From positions 204,894 to 268,893 of the forward strand of contig NZ_QJRC01000101.1 of assembly GCF_013393325.1 (NCBI RefSeq): a stretch of DNA of 64,000 nucleotides, written 5' to 3'. Both the position numbers and the translations under genes were made by a program. The notes beneath the pieces were generated by a model, which was not told the origin of the DNA, ran no database searches, and was given only the letters and a program-made list of their open reading frames with translations. Source of the stretch: Pseudomonas hunanensis (GTDB lineage Bacteria; Pseudomonadota; Gammaproteobacteria; Pseudomonadales; Pseudomonadaceae). Within the stretch, counting starts at the first letter, position 1. Each line of letters opens with the position of its first letter. This document shows, piece by piece, positions 14,463-22,886 of the stretch.

Positions 14463-17216
14463 GTGCTCGATCGTTTGGGAATTCGCAGCCGGGTACTGCT
14501 GCTGGCACTGCTGCCGGCCGGCTTGATGGCCCTGGTGCTGGGCAGTTACTTCACCTGGCTGCAACAGAACGACCTGCGCACCCAGTTGCTGCAGCGCGGC
14601 AAGATGATCGCCGAACAACTGGCGCCACTGGCAGCACCTGCCATGGCCCGGCTTGCGCCTGCGCAACTGGAACGCATTGCCGCACAAACCCTGGAGCAGG
14701 CCGATGTGCGCGCCGTCGCCTTCCTGGCCCCGGACCGCACGCGCCTGGCCCACGCCGGCCCGAGCATGCTCAACCTGCCACCCAGCGGCGGGACCGGCAC
14801 GCAACTGCTGCAGCGCAGTGGCAATGACGCCACCCGCTACCTGATGCCGGTGTTCGGCCACCACCGCGACCTGGCCACCGATGCCGTGCCGGCCGAAGCC
14901 GAGCGCCTGCTGGGCTGGGTAGAGATCGAGCTGTCGCACGACGGCACGCTGCTGCGCGGCTACCGCAACCTGTTCACCAGCCTGTTGCTGATCTTCGCCT
15001 GCCTGGTCCTCAGCGGCCTGCTGGCGCTGCGCATGAGCCGCACCATCAACGACCCCATCGAACACATCAAGCACGCGGTCAACCAGCTCAAGGACGGCCA
15101 CCTCGAAGAACGCCTGCCGGCCATGGGCAGCCATGAGCTGGACGAGCTGGCTCGCGGTATCAACCGCATGGCCGAAACCCTGCAAAACGCCCACGAAGAA
15201 CTGCAGCACAGCATCGATCAGGCCACCGAGGACGTGCGCCAGAACCTGGAAACCATCGAAATCCAGAACATCGAGCTTGATATGGCGCGCAAGGAAGCCC
15301 TTGAAGCCAGCCGTATCAAGTCAGAATTCCTGGCCAACATGAGCCACGAGATCCGTACCCCGCTCAACGGCATCCTCGGCTTCACCCACTTGCTGCAAAA
15401 AAGCGAGATGACGCCGCGCCAGCTGGATTACTTGAGCACCATCGAGAAGTCCGCCGACAACCTGCTGGGGATCATCAACGAGATCCTCGACTTCTCCAAG
15501 ATCGAGGCCGGCAAGCTGGTGCTCGACAGCATTCCGTTCAACCTGCGCGACCTGATCCAGGACACCCTGACCATCCTTGCCCCGGCCGCCCACGCCAAGC
15601 AGTTGGAATTGCTCAGCCTGATCTACCGCGACACGCCGTCCTCGCTGATCGGCGACCCGTTGCGGCTCAAGCAGATCCTCACCAACCTGGTCAGCAACGC
15701 CATCAAGTTCACCCGCGAAGGCACGATCGTGGTGCGCGCCATGCTCGACGACGAGCACGAAGACCACGCGCAACTGCGCATCAGTGTGCAGGACACCGGC
15801 ATCGGCCTGTCGCCGCAGGATGTGCGCACACTGTTCCAGGCCTTCAGCCAGGCCGACAACTCGCTGGCCCGGCAGCCGGGTGGCACTGGCCTGGGGCTGG
15901 TGATTTCCAAGCGCCTGATCGAGCAGATGGGCGGCGAAATCGGTGTCGACAGCACCCCGGGTGAAGGTTCGCAGTTCTGGATCAGCCTCAACCTGCCCAA
16001 GGCTCACGACGATGTCGAGGAGCTTCCGCTGCAGCCACTACTGGGCCGCCGCGCAGCCATTGTCGATGGCCACGAACTGGCGCGCCAGGCGCTGGAGCAC
16101 CAGCTGGAAGACTGCGGCCTCAGCGTGAGCCTGTTCGCCTCCTACGACCAATTGCTGCATGGGGTGCAGGCCGCCAGCCAGGCCGGCCTGCCGTTCGAGT
16201 TCGCCGTGCTCGGGGCCAACCTGGGCAACTTGTCGCCCGAGCAACTGGGCCACTATCACCAGCAGCTTGAGCGTTACCATTGCCAATGCGTGGTGCTGTG
16301 CCCGACCACCGAGCAGGCGCTGTACCACCCGTACCTGCCCAACGGCCATGGCCAGTTGCTGTCCAAGCCCACCTGCACCCGCAAGCTGCGGCGCCTATTG
16401 CTGGAGCTGGTGCAGCCGCGTCGACCGCTGGCCGAGGTGAACAACGTCAACGGCCAGCGCCAGCCGAAAATACTCTGCGTCGACGACAATGCCGCCAACC
16501 TGCTGCTGGTGCAGACCCTGCTCGAAGACCTGGGTGCCGAGGTGCTGGCCGTCGACAATGGTTATGCTGCGGTACAGGCCGTGCAGGATGAGCCGTTCGA
16601 CCTGGTGCTGATGGACGTGCAGATGCCTGGCATGGACGGCCGCGCCTGCACCGAACAGATCCGCCTGTGGGAAAACACCCAAAGCGGCAACCCGCTGCCG
16701 ATCGTCGCCCTCACGGCCCATGCCATGGCCAACGAAAAGCGCGCGTTGCTGCACGGCGGCATGGATGACTACCTGACCAAACCGATCAGCGAACGGCAAC
16801 TGGCCCAGGTGGTGATGAAATGGACCGGCCTGAGCCTCGGTGCACCGCACCAGGCGCAGGCCGAGCTGCCGGCCAACGGCGATGAACTGAAGGTGCTCGA
16901 CCCGGAAGAGGGCCTGCGCCTGGCCGCTGGCAAGGCAGACCTGGCGGCCGACATGCTGAGCATGCTGCTGGCCTCGCTGGATGCCGACCGCGAAGCCATA
17001 CGCGCTGCCCGCGAGGCCGATGACCGCGAAGGGCTGATCGAGCAGGTGCACCGCCTGAACGGCGCCTCGCGCTATTGCGGCGTGCCGCAGTTGCGGGCAG
17101 CGTGCCAGCGCAGCGAGACGTTGTTGAAGCAGGACAATCCGCAGGCGCAGCAGGCCCTGGATGAACTGGACAGTGCGATCGGCCGGCTGGCTGCGCAGGC
17201 GCGGCTGAGCGCCTGA
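14463..17216 (+). CDS. gacS: Hybrid sensor histidine kinase GacS
   Basis: GacS is the unorthodox kinase that phosphorylates GacA, which activates the rsm small RNAs. The 917-residue protein has TM1 (about 10-30), a periplasmic sensor (about 35-165), TM2 (about 167-187), HAMP, HisKA with NMSHEIRTPLNGI (His about 295), HATPase_c, a pseudo-receiver-like stretch, a receiver with Asp about 718 in LVLMDVQMPGMDG, and a C-terminal HPt domain with His about 863 (EQVHRLNGASRYCG). All three phosphorelay residues are intact. It starts at GTG behind an AGGAGG site. ldhA follows 61 bp downstream, as in P. aeruginosa. Confidence 0.97.
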   Translation: MLDRLGIRSRVLLLALLPAGLMALVLGSYFTWLQQNDLRTQLLQRGKMIAEQLAPLAAPAMARLAPAQLERIAAQTLEQADVRAVAFLAPDRTRLAHAGPSMLNLPPSGGTGTQLLQRSGNDATRYLMPVFGHHRDLATDAVPAEAERLLGWVEIELSHDGTLLRGYRNLFTSLLLIFACLVLSGLLALRMSRTINDPIEHIKHAVNQLKDGHLEERLPAMGSHELDELARGINRMAETLQNAHEELQHSIDQATEDVRQNLETIEIQNIELDMARKEALEASRIKSEFLANMSHEIRTPLNGILGFTHLLQKSEMTPRQLDYLSTIEKSADNLLGIINEILDFSKIEAGKLVLDSIPFNLRDLIQDTLTILAPAAHAKQLELLSLIYRDTPSSLIGDPLRLKQILTNLVSNAIKFTREGTIVVRAMLDDEHEDHAQLRISVQDTGIGLSPQDVRTLFQAFSQADNSLARQPGGTGLGLVISKRLIEQMGGEIGVDSTPGEGSQFWISLNLPKAHDDVEELPLQPLLGRRAAIVDGHELARQALEHQLEDCGLSVSLFASYDQLLHGVQAASQAGLPFEFAVLGANLGNLSPEQLGHYHQQLERYHCQCVVLCPTTEQALYHPYLPNGHGQLLSKPTCTRKLRRLLLELVQPRRPLAEVNNVNGQRQPKILCVDDNAANLLLVQTLLEDLGAEVLAVDNGYAAVQAVQDEPFDLVLMDVQMPGMDGRACTEQIRLWENTQSGNPLPIVALTAHAMANEKRALLHGGMDDYLTKPISERQLAQVVMKWTGLSLGAPHQAQAELPANGDELKVLDPEEGLRLAAGKADLAADMLSMLLASLDADREAIRAAREADDREGLIEQVHRLNGASRYCGVPQLRAACQRSETLLKQDNPQAQQALDELDSAIGRLAAQARLSA

Positions 17217-17277
17217 GTGCCTGAGTGCCTGGCTTGATACAGCCCCCCAAGACATGCACCACAAAGGAAACCCCACC

Positions 17278-18267
17278 ATGCGCGCCCTGTTTTTCAGCAG
17301 CCAGCACTACGACCAGGAAAGCTTCACCGAGGCTGCCAACGGCACGTCGCTGGAGCTGCATTTCCAGCCCGCCCGCCTGACCCTGGACACCGCCGCACTG
17401 GCCGATGGTTTTGAGGTGGTGTGCGCCTTCATCAATGACGAACTCGACGCCACGGTGCTGCAGCGCCTGGCCGCAGGTGGCACACGGCTGATCGCCCTGC
17501 GCTCGGCCGGCTACAACCACGTCGACCTGGCTGCCGCCCAGCGCCTGGGCCTGGCCGTGGTACGCGTGCCGGCCTACTCGCCACACGCCGTGGCCGAGCA
17601 CGCCGTGGCGCTGATCCTGGCGCTCAACCGGCGCCTGCACAGAGCCTACAACCGTACCCGCGAAGGTGACTTCACCCTGCACGGGCTAACCGGCTTCGAC
17701 CTGCACGGCAAAACCGTGGGCGTGGTCGGCACCGGCCAGATCGGCGCCGCCTTCGCCCGCATCATGGCCGGGTTCGGTTGCCAATTGCTGGCCTACGACC
17801 CCTACCCCAACCCAGAGCTGCTGGCCCTTGGCGCGCGTTACCTGCCCCTGCCCGAGCTGCTGCGCGAAGCCCGCATCATCAGCCTGCACTGCCCGCTGAC
17901 CGAACACACCCGCCACCTGATCAATGCGCAAAGCCTGGCCCAGTTGCAGCCCGGCGCCATGCTGGTCAACACCGGTCGCGGCGCGCTGGTCGATACCCCT
18001 GCGCTGATTGACGCGCTGAAAAGCGGCCAGCTTGGCTACCTGGGCCTGGACGTCTACGAAGAAGAAGCCCAGCTGTTCTTCGAGGACCGCTCCGACCTGC
18101 CACTGCAGGACGATGTGCTGGCCCGCCTGCTGACCTTCCCCAACGTGATCATCACCGCCCACCAGGCCTTCCTCACCCGCGAGGCGCTGGATGCCATTGC
18201 CCAGACCACGCTGGACAACATCAACCGCTGGGCGGCAGGCAATCCACAGAATCTGGTAATGGGTTAG
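17278..18267 (+). CDS. ldhA: D-lactate dehydrogenase, fermentative (NAD-dependent)
   Basis: LdhA reduces pyruvate to D-lactate with NADH. The 329-residue protein belongs to the D-isomer 2-hydroxyacid dehydrogenase family, with NAD-binding motif VGVVGTGQIGAAFARI. The catalytic residues are visible as Arg in NTGRGALVDT, Glu in DVYEEE, and His in ITAHQAFLT. The ATG 17278-17280 (MRALFFSSQHYDQESF) matches known LdhA N-termini. The neighbour gacS is conserved in pseudomonads but has no obvious biochemical link. Confidence 0.93.
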   Translation: MRALFFSSQHYDQESFTEAANGTSLELHFQPARLTLDTAALADGFEVVCAFINDELDATVLQRLAAGGTRLIALRSAGYNHVDLAAAQRLGLAVVRVPAYSPHAVAEHAVALILALNRRLHRAYNRTREGDFTLHGLTGFDLHGKTVGVVGTGQIGAAFARIMAGFGCQLLAYDPYPNPELLALGARYLPLPELLREARIISLHCPLTEHTRHLINAQSLAQLQPGAMLVNTGRGALVDTPALIDALKSGQLGYLGLDVYEEEAQLFFEDRSDLPLQDDVLARLLTFPNVIITAHQAFLTREALDAIAQTTLDNINRWAAGNPQNLVMG

Positions 18268-18298
18268 TGCTAGGATACGCGGCATTTCTGGAGGACCC

Positions 18299-18736
18299 AT
18301 GGTCGAGCACGATTTCCGCTACACCCTTTTCAACCCGCAACACACCCTGATCGAGTGCCGGGCCTTGGTGCCGGGCCGCTACCAGGTCACTGGCAACGGC
18401 GGCTCGATGCACAAAGGCGACACCCTGCTGGTCACCCTGAAGGGCAGCAAGGACTTGTCCATGCGCCTGACCGTGGAGAGCGTACGCCACCTGATCAACC
18501 CACGCGGCCAATGGGTTGCCGTGGCTACTGGCCCGGTGTTCAACGAGCTGGAAATCCTCACCTGGCAGGTCGAGTGCGACAACTGCGACGCCGTGCTGGA
18601 CTTCGAGTTCGCGGTAGACGCCAAACTGGGCAAGAAAGCCCGCCAGCCTGCCGCCAGCGCGCGCATTGCCGAGCTGGGCTGGGTCAGCCGTGGCGAAAAA
18701 CACCTGTGCCCCCATTGCCAGGAGAGCGCCGCGTGA
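18299..18736 (+). CDS. Hypothetical protein with C-terminal cysteine pairs (145 aa)
   Basis: The 145-residue soluble protein has an N-terminal beta-rich part (FRYTLFNPQHTLIECRALVPGRYQVTG...) and two CxxC pairs, VECDNCDAV (about 97-100) and HLCPHCQ, that could form a zinc ribbon or rubredoxin-like knuckle. There is no signal peptide. The start follows GGAGG. Its stop overlaps the GTG start of the META-domain lipoprotein gene (GTGA), so the two are coupled. I do not recognise a named family; a PilZ-like barrel is possible but unproven. Confidence 0.8.
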   Translation: MVEHDFRYTLFNPQHTLIECRALVPGRYQVTGNGGSMHKGDTLLVTLKGSKDLSMRLTVESVRHLINPRGQWVAVATGPVFNELEILTWQVECDNCDAVLDFEFAVDAKLGKKARQPAASARIAELGWVSRGEKHLCPHCQESAA

Positions 18737-19137
18737 AAAACCTGCTGACCGGCGCGCTGATTGCCACCGGCCTGCTCGGCTGCGCCGCCGAACCGTCCAA
18801 GCTGCAGCAGGAGCGCAGCTATGTGTTGGAGTGGATTGGCGAACGACCACTGATGGACTACAGCCACCTGACCCTGACCCTGGCCAGCGACGGCCGTGCC
18901 TACGGCAACGGCGGCTGCAACCACTGGTTTGCACCGTACACGCTCGATGGCGAGCACCTGAGCTTCGGCAAGGTCGGCAAGACCCGCAAGCTGTGCGCAC
19001 CGGCGCTGATGGAGCAAGAAAAGCGCTTCCTGCAGGCGCTGGAAACGGTAGAGCGTTGGGACGTATCGCCGGTGGAGCAGATGCGCTTCTGGCCGGCTGA
19101 GGGCAAGCCGCTGCGCTTCTGGCCTGAAGAAGGCTGA
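18733..19137 (+). CDS. META-domain lipoprotein (HslJ-like)
   Basis: The 134-residue lipoprotein starts at GTG (overlapping the upstream stop as GTGA) with MKNLLTGALIATGLLGCAAE; the LLGC lipobox places the lipidated Cys at about 17. The mature part has the META/HslJ pattern: a small beta barrel with GNGGCNHWFAPYTLDGEHLSF, followed by KLCAPALMEQEKRFLQALE. Family members are outer-membrane or periplasmic proteins linked to novobiocin resistance and stress in E. coli HslJ. The role here is inferred only from the family. Confidence 0.85.
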   Translation: MKNLLTGALIATGLLGCAAEPSKLQQERSYVLEWIGERPLMDYSHLTLTLASDGRAYGNGGCNHWFAPYTLDGEHLSFGKVGKTRKLCAPALMEQEKRFLQALETVERWDVSPVEQMRFWPAEGKPLRFWPEEG

Positions 19138-19145
19138 TAATCAAT

Positions 19146-19164
19146 GGGGCCGCTTTGCGGCCCC
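19146..19164. terminator. Hairpin between convergent META and TlpA-like genes
   Basis: GGGGCCGC-TTT-GCGGCCCC, a perfect 8-bp stem centred between convergent genes. There is no strong T run on either side, so terminator activity is uncertain. Confidence 0.5.
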
Positions 19165-19171
19165 AACTGCA

Positions 19172-19636
19172 TCAGGCGCCTTTCAGCGCCTTGATCTTGG
19201 CTTGCAGCCCTTCCAGCGTCTGCTCGCCCAGCAACTGCTCACGCACCTTGCCCTTGTCATCGATGATGTAGGTCACCGGCAGCGCCTCGCTGCGCGGCAG
19301 GTCATAGCGCTCGGCCGGGTCCTGGGCCAGCACGGTGAAACCGATACCCAGGGTTTCAGCGGCCTGCTTCAAGTCCTGCCCCTGCAAACCATCGAAGTTC
19401 ACCCCCACCACCTTGATGCCATCAGCCGCCCACTGCTTGGCCGCTGCGTTCAGTTCCGGGATCTCGGTACGGCACGGCCCGCACCATTCAGCCCAGTAAT
19501 TGAGCACCAGCCAGTGCCCTTCGATCTGTTCGGCCTTAACCGTATTACCGTGTTGGTCCACGCCATAATCGGCACCGCAACCACCGAGCAACAGGCTCGC
19601 GGTGATGGCCAGTACTGCTGCCAGACGCCTTGCCAT
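19172..19636 (-). CDS. TlpA/ResA-family thioredoxin-like lipoprotein
   Basis: The 154-residue protein has a lipoprotein signal (MARRLAAVLAITASLLLGGC, Cys about 20) and a thioredoxin fold with the redox motif WCGPC (Cys about 52 and 55) and the cis-Pro loop EALPVTYIID. It is expected to act as a periplasmic disulfide reductase, as known for TlpA/ResA in cytochrome c maturation or oxidative protection. The actual partner is unknown. It is transcribed divergently from the arsC-like gene. Confidence 0.9.
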   Translation of the reverse strand: MARRLAAVLAITASLLLGGCGADYGVDQHGNTVKAEQIEGHWLVLNYWAEWCGPCRTEIPELNAAAKQWAADGIKVVGVNFDGLQGQDLKQAAETLGIGFTVLAQDPAERYDLPRSEALPVTYIIDDKGKVREQLLGEQTLEGLQAKIKALKGA

Positions 19637-19721
19637 GGGTCAATCCTTCTCGAGTTTTAAAGCAAATTGGTCAGTCGCTGCGGTTAGAATAGCCGCCACA
19701 CCCAGCTGGATGCGACCCGAC

Positions 19722-20075
19722 ATGACTGACCTCACGCTCTATCATAACCCGCGCTGCTCGAAATCCCGCGGCGCGCTGGAACTGCTCGAAGCCCGCGGCC
19801 TGGCACCGACCATCGTGCGCTACCTCGAAACCCCGCCCGACGCAGCCACCCTCAAGGCCCTGCTCGGCAAGCTGGGCATCGCCCCACGCCAATTGCTGCG
19901 TACCGGCGAGGACGAATACAAAGCGCTCAACCTGGCCGACCCGGCACTGACCGACGCGCAACTGATCGAAGCCATGGCCCAGCACCCCAAGCTGATCGAA
20001 CGGCCGATTCTGGTCGCCGGTGACAAGGCCGTGGTCGGTCGCCCACCGGAAAAAGTGCTGGAGATCCTGCCGTGA
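19722..20075 (+). CDS. arsC: ArsC-family arsenate reductase-like protein (glutaredoxin-coupled)
   Basis: The 117-residue protein has the ArsC N-terminus LTLYHNPRCSKSRGALELLEARG with the catalytic Cys at about 12, and the conserved C-terminal IERPILVAGDKAVVGRPPEKVLEIL. The start ATG (MTDLTLY) is internal to a longer open frame and gives the family's length. There is no ars operon nearby; it overlaps wrbA (GTGA). A general redox role is as plausible as arsenate resistance. Confidence 0.88.
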   Translation: MTDLTLYHNPRCSKSRGALELLEARGLAPTIVRYLETPPDAATLKALLGKLGIAPRQLLRTGEDEYKALNLADPALTDAQLIEAMAQHPKLIERPILVAGDKAVVGRPPEKVLEILP

Positions 20076-20677
20076 GCGTGCCCTACGTCCTGGTGCTGTA
20101 TTACAGCCGCCATGGTTCCACCAGCGAAATGGCCCGGCACATCGCTCGCGGCATCGAGCTGGCCGGCATGGAGGCACGCTTGCGCACGGTGCCGGCGATT
20201 TCCACCGAATGCGAAGCGGTGGCCCCGGATATCCCAACCAGTGGCGCGCTGTACGCCACCCTCGACGACCTGCGCCATTGCGCCGGCCTGGTACTGGGCA
20301 GCCCGACCCGCTTCGGCAACATGGCGGCGCCGCTGAAGTACTTCCTGGATGGCACCAGCAGCCTGTGGCTGGGCGGTGAGCTGGTCGGCAAGCCAGCGGG
20401 CGTGTTCACCTCCACCGCCAGCCTGCACGGCGGCCAGGAAACCACCCTGCTGTCGATGATGCTGCCACTGATGCACCACGGCATGCTGGTAATGGGGCTG
20501 CCCTACAGCGAGTCGGCGCTGCTCGAAACCCGTGGCGGCGGCACCCCTTACGGCGCCAGCCACCACGCCGGTGCCGATGGCAAACGTGAACTCGACCAAC
20601 ACGAGATTGCCCTGTGCCGCGCCTTGGGCCAACGCCTGGCGACCACGGCCAAGGCCCTGGAGGCCGCGCGTGGCTAA
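20072..20677 (+). CDS. wrbA: NAD(P)H:quinone oxidoreductase WrbA
   Basis: WrbA is a flavodoxin-like FMN protein that reduces quinones by two electrons, avoiding semiquinone radicals. The 201-residue protein starts at GTG (MSVPYVLVLYYSRHGSTSEMAR, the FMN phosphate loop), and has GSPTRFGNMAAPLKYFLDG and the FTSTASLHGGQETTLLSMM segment of the family. The start overlaps the arsC-like stop, and its 3' end overlaps the next gene by 8 bp, indicating tight coupling. Confidence 0.95.
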   Translation: MSVPYVLVLYYSRHGSTSEMARHIARGIELAGMEARLRTVPAISTECEAVAPDIPTSGALYATLDDLRHCAGLVLGSPTRFGNMAAPLKYFLDGTSSLWLGGELVGKPAGVFTSTASLHGGQETTLLSMMLPLMHHGMLVMGLPYSESALLETRGGGTPYGASHHAGADGKRELDQHEIALCRALGQRLATTAKALEAARG

Positions 20678-21083
20678 AAAGCCCAAGGTGTTGCCGCCGC
20701 TGGAATGGCTGGCACCTCGCCTGCGCCTGACGCGGGCGTTGAGCCTGGCGTTCTTCTTCGGCCTGATCGCCCTGCTGGTGGTGAACAACCTGTGGTTCGC
20801 CAACCTGCATGGTGCGCGGGTCGAGGTGATCCTGGCGATCGAACTGGTGCCGTTGCTGTTGCTGCTGCCAGGCATGCTGACAGGCAGCGCCCGGGCACAT
20901 GCCTGGACCTGCTTCGTGGTGAATATCTATTTCATCAAGGGCGTGCTGGCGGCATTCGACCCGGCGCGAGCGGTATTTGGCTGGGTTGAAGTGCTGGTGA
21001 GCCTGGGGCTGTTCATTGCCGGGCTGCTCTATGTGCGCTGGAAGTTCCAGCATGAGCGGCGCCTGGCGGGCGAAGGCAGTTAG
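20670..21083 (+). CDS. DUF2069 inner-membrane protein
   Basis: The 137-residue protein has about four hydrophobic segments (LSLAFFFGLIALLVVNNLWF, VILAIELVPLLLLLPGML, an amphipathic segment around TCFVVNIYFIKGVL, and VLVSLGLFIAGLLYVRW). That is the DUF2069 pattern. It begins with GTG (MAKKPKVLPPLEWL) inside the wrbA 3' end (8-bp overlap), so translation is coupled to wrbA. Function is unknown. The ending is followed directly by a REP hairpin. Confidence 0.82.
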   Translation: MAKKPKVLPPLEWLAPRLRLTRALSLAFFFGLIALLVVNNLWFANLHGARVEVILAIELVPLLLLLPGMLTGSARAHAWTCFVVNIYFIKGVLAAFDPARAVFGWVEVLVSLGLFIAGLLYVRWKFQHERRLAGEGS

Positions 21084-21112
21084 ACGCTTCGCGGGCTTGC
21101 CCGCGAAGAAAC
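21083..21112. repeat. REP element between convergent DUF2069 and Tag-like genes
   Basis: CTTCGCGGG-CTTG-CCCGCGAAG, a perfect 9+9 hairpin immediately after the DUF2069 stop and 11 bp before the end of the convergent gene. It probably serves as the transcript-end structure for both. Confidence 0.8.
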
Positions 21113-21123
21113 CAACACACCCG

Positions 21124-21795
21124 TCAATGGTTGACGGTATGCGCCAGCATCACCGACAACTGGCACAGCGGCCGACCGCTCTCTGCGTGCCACTGGTTGA
21201 ATGCCTGCTGCACCAAGGCCAGGTCACGCTGGCTGGTCGGTTGCTTGTCTATCACCTTCTGCGCGATCAACGCCGCCGCCATGTCATCGGTAGGGATGAA
21301 GGTGTCCTTGCCAACCATGCGCAGAAAACGCGGCGCCGACAACCCGCCCAACTGGTTGCCATGCTTGGCCAGGTACTTCCACAAGCCGACGATATCGGTC
21401 ACCGGCCAGTCGGCGATGAACGCGCCGAAACTGCCCTTTTCCTTGGCCACGTCGAGAATCATCTGCGCATTGCGCGGCACGCTCTTGAGCTTGCCCAGGT
21501 GGCGGATGATGCGCTCGTCATGCATCAGCCGCTCCAGGTGCTCGGCGCCCATCAGCACTACCTTTTCCGGGTCGAAGCCGAAGAACACCTGCTCGAACGC
21601 CGGCCACTTGGCATCTACCAGGCTGTGCTTGAGCCCGGCGCGGAACACGCGCAAAGCCAGGGTCGACAGGTAGCGGTCGTCACTGATGTCGCGCAATTGC
21701 GCCGGGGTGCGCGGCTGCGGCAGAAAGGCCTCCAAGGCCTGGGCCGAGCCAAAGCGGTTCAGGCAGTACTCTTGCAGCCACTGGTAATCGCGCAT
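21124..21795 (-). CDS. DNA-3-methyladenine glycosylase I-like protein, zinc motif not seen
   Basis: The 223-residue protein resembles the Tag family (COG2818-like): a helical protein with WPAFEQVFFGFDPEKVVLMGAEHLERLMHDERIIRHLGKLKSVPRNAQMI, which matches the Tag core. The typical N-terminal Cys (RCxW) and C-terminal HxxxC zinc residues of E. coli Tag are absent; the N-terminus reads MRDYQWLQEYCLNRFG. It may be a distinct glycosylase subgroup or a non-enzymatic homologue. It sits 4 bp downstream of ttcA, probably co-transcribed. Confidence 0.75.
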   Translation of the reverse strand: MRDYQWLQEYCLNRFGSAQALEAFLPQPRTPAQLRDISDDRYLSTLALRVFRAGLKHSLVDAKWPAFEQVFFGFDPEKVVLMGAEHLERLMHDERIIRHLGKLKSVPRNAQMILDVAKEKGSFGAFIADWPVTDIVGLWKYLAKHGNQLGGLSAPRFLRMVGKDTFIPTDDMAAALIAQKVIDKQPTSQRDLALVQQAFNQWHAESGRPLCQLSVMLAHTVNH

Positions 21796-21799
21796 AGGC

Positions 21800-22624
21800 T
21801 CAGATGTTCAGCACATCGAGAAAACGCGGGGTGGCGTTTTCGTCGATCTTCAGGCTGGTGAAATCGAACAGGTTGCGGTCGGCCAGTTGCGATGGCGCCA
21901 CGTTCTGCAGCGCCCGGAAGATACTCTCGGTACGGCCCGGGTGCTTGCGCTCCCACTCCACCAGCATGTCCTTGACCACCTGGCGCTGCAGGTTTTCCTG
22001 CGAGCCGCACAGGTTGCACGGGATGATCGGGAATTCCTTCATGTCCGAGTAAGCCTGGATGTCCTTCTCGCTGCAGTAGGCCAGCGGCCGGATCACCACG
22101 TTGCGGCCGTCGTCGGCGCGCAGCTTCGGCGGCATGCCCTTGAGCGCGCCGTTGAAGAACATGTTGAGGAAGAAGGTTTCGACGATGTCGTCGCGGTGGT
22201 GCCCCAACGCCATCTTGGTCGCGCCGATTTCGTCGGCGAAGGTGTACAGGGTGCCACGGCGCAGGCGCGAACACAGCGAGCAGGTGGTCTTGCCCTCGGG
22301 CACCAGCTCCTTGACTACCGAGTAGGTATCCTTCTCGACGATGTGGTACTCGACGCCCAGCTCCTTGAGGTAGGCCGGCAGCACATGCTCGGGGAAGCCC
22401 GGCTGCTTCTGGTCCATGTTCACCGCGACGATCTCGAACTTGATCGGCGCCACCTTCTGCAGGTGCAACAGAACGTCGAGCATGGTGTAGCTGTCCTTGC
22501 CGCCGGACAGGCAGACCATGACCTTGTCGCCATCCTCGATCATGTTGTAGTCGGTGATGGCTTCGCCGGCGAGACGACGCAGGCGTTTTTGCAGTTTGTT
22601 CTGGTTGACCGAGAGGGTGCCCAT
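21800..22624 (-). CDS. ttcA: tRNA 2-thiocytidine(32) synthetase TtcA
   Basis: TtcA thiolates C32 of certain tRNAs using ATP and a [4Fe-4S] cluster. The 274-residue protein has PP-loop SGGKDS (about 40-45), CSLC (Cys about 115 and 118) and CNLC (Cys about 203 and 206), the family's metal and catalytic cysteines. The ATG 22622-22624 (MGTLSVNQNK) is preferred; an earlier TTG at 22651 would add nine unconserved residues. It is followed by the Tag-like gene. Confidence 0.95.
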   Translation of the reverse strand: MGTLSVNQNKLQKRLRRLAGEAITDYNMIEDGDKVMVCLSGGKDSYTMLDVLLHLQKVAPIKFEIVAVNMDQKQPGFPEHVLPAYLKELGVEYHIVEKDTYSVVKELVPEGKTTCSLCSRLRRGTLYTFADEIGATKMALGHHRDDIVETFFLNMFFNGALKGMPPKLRADDGRNVVIRPLAYCSEKDIQAYSDMKEFPIIPCNLCGSQENLQRQVVKDMLVEWERKHPGRTESIFRALQNVAPSQLADRNLFDFTSLKIDENATPRFLDVLNI

Positions 22625-22886
22625 AGCGCTTGGATCCGCGAGGTGTGACAAAAGCCGGCTATTTTACGCACAAACGCGGCATCGCTGTAGGCATTCCGAT
22701 AAAGACTTCAATGTAATCAACAGCACGCCTTACAGCGCAATTTGCTCTAAAAAGCACGGTTTGTGCCGGTAACCGCTTCCTATACTGCGACATAAGGCCA
22801 CATTACCGCTTGCATCGGTGTTCGGGCCTCGGGCCGCTTGCGCTCCATCTGGGGGGCGTTTGGCAACATTGAGAGGAGTGATCGGC

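Noticed and set aside
14463..17216. gacS considered as an ordinary hybrid kinase such as another BarA-like protein
   Set aside because: Order cysM-regulator pair-gacS-ldhA and the complete HisKA/receiver/HPt set fit GacS best.
22625..22651. TTG start for ttcA nine codons upstream
   Set aside because: Rare start codon without better ribosome-binding site; the ATG at 22624 gives the family N-terminus.
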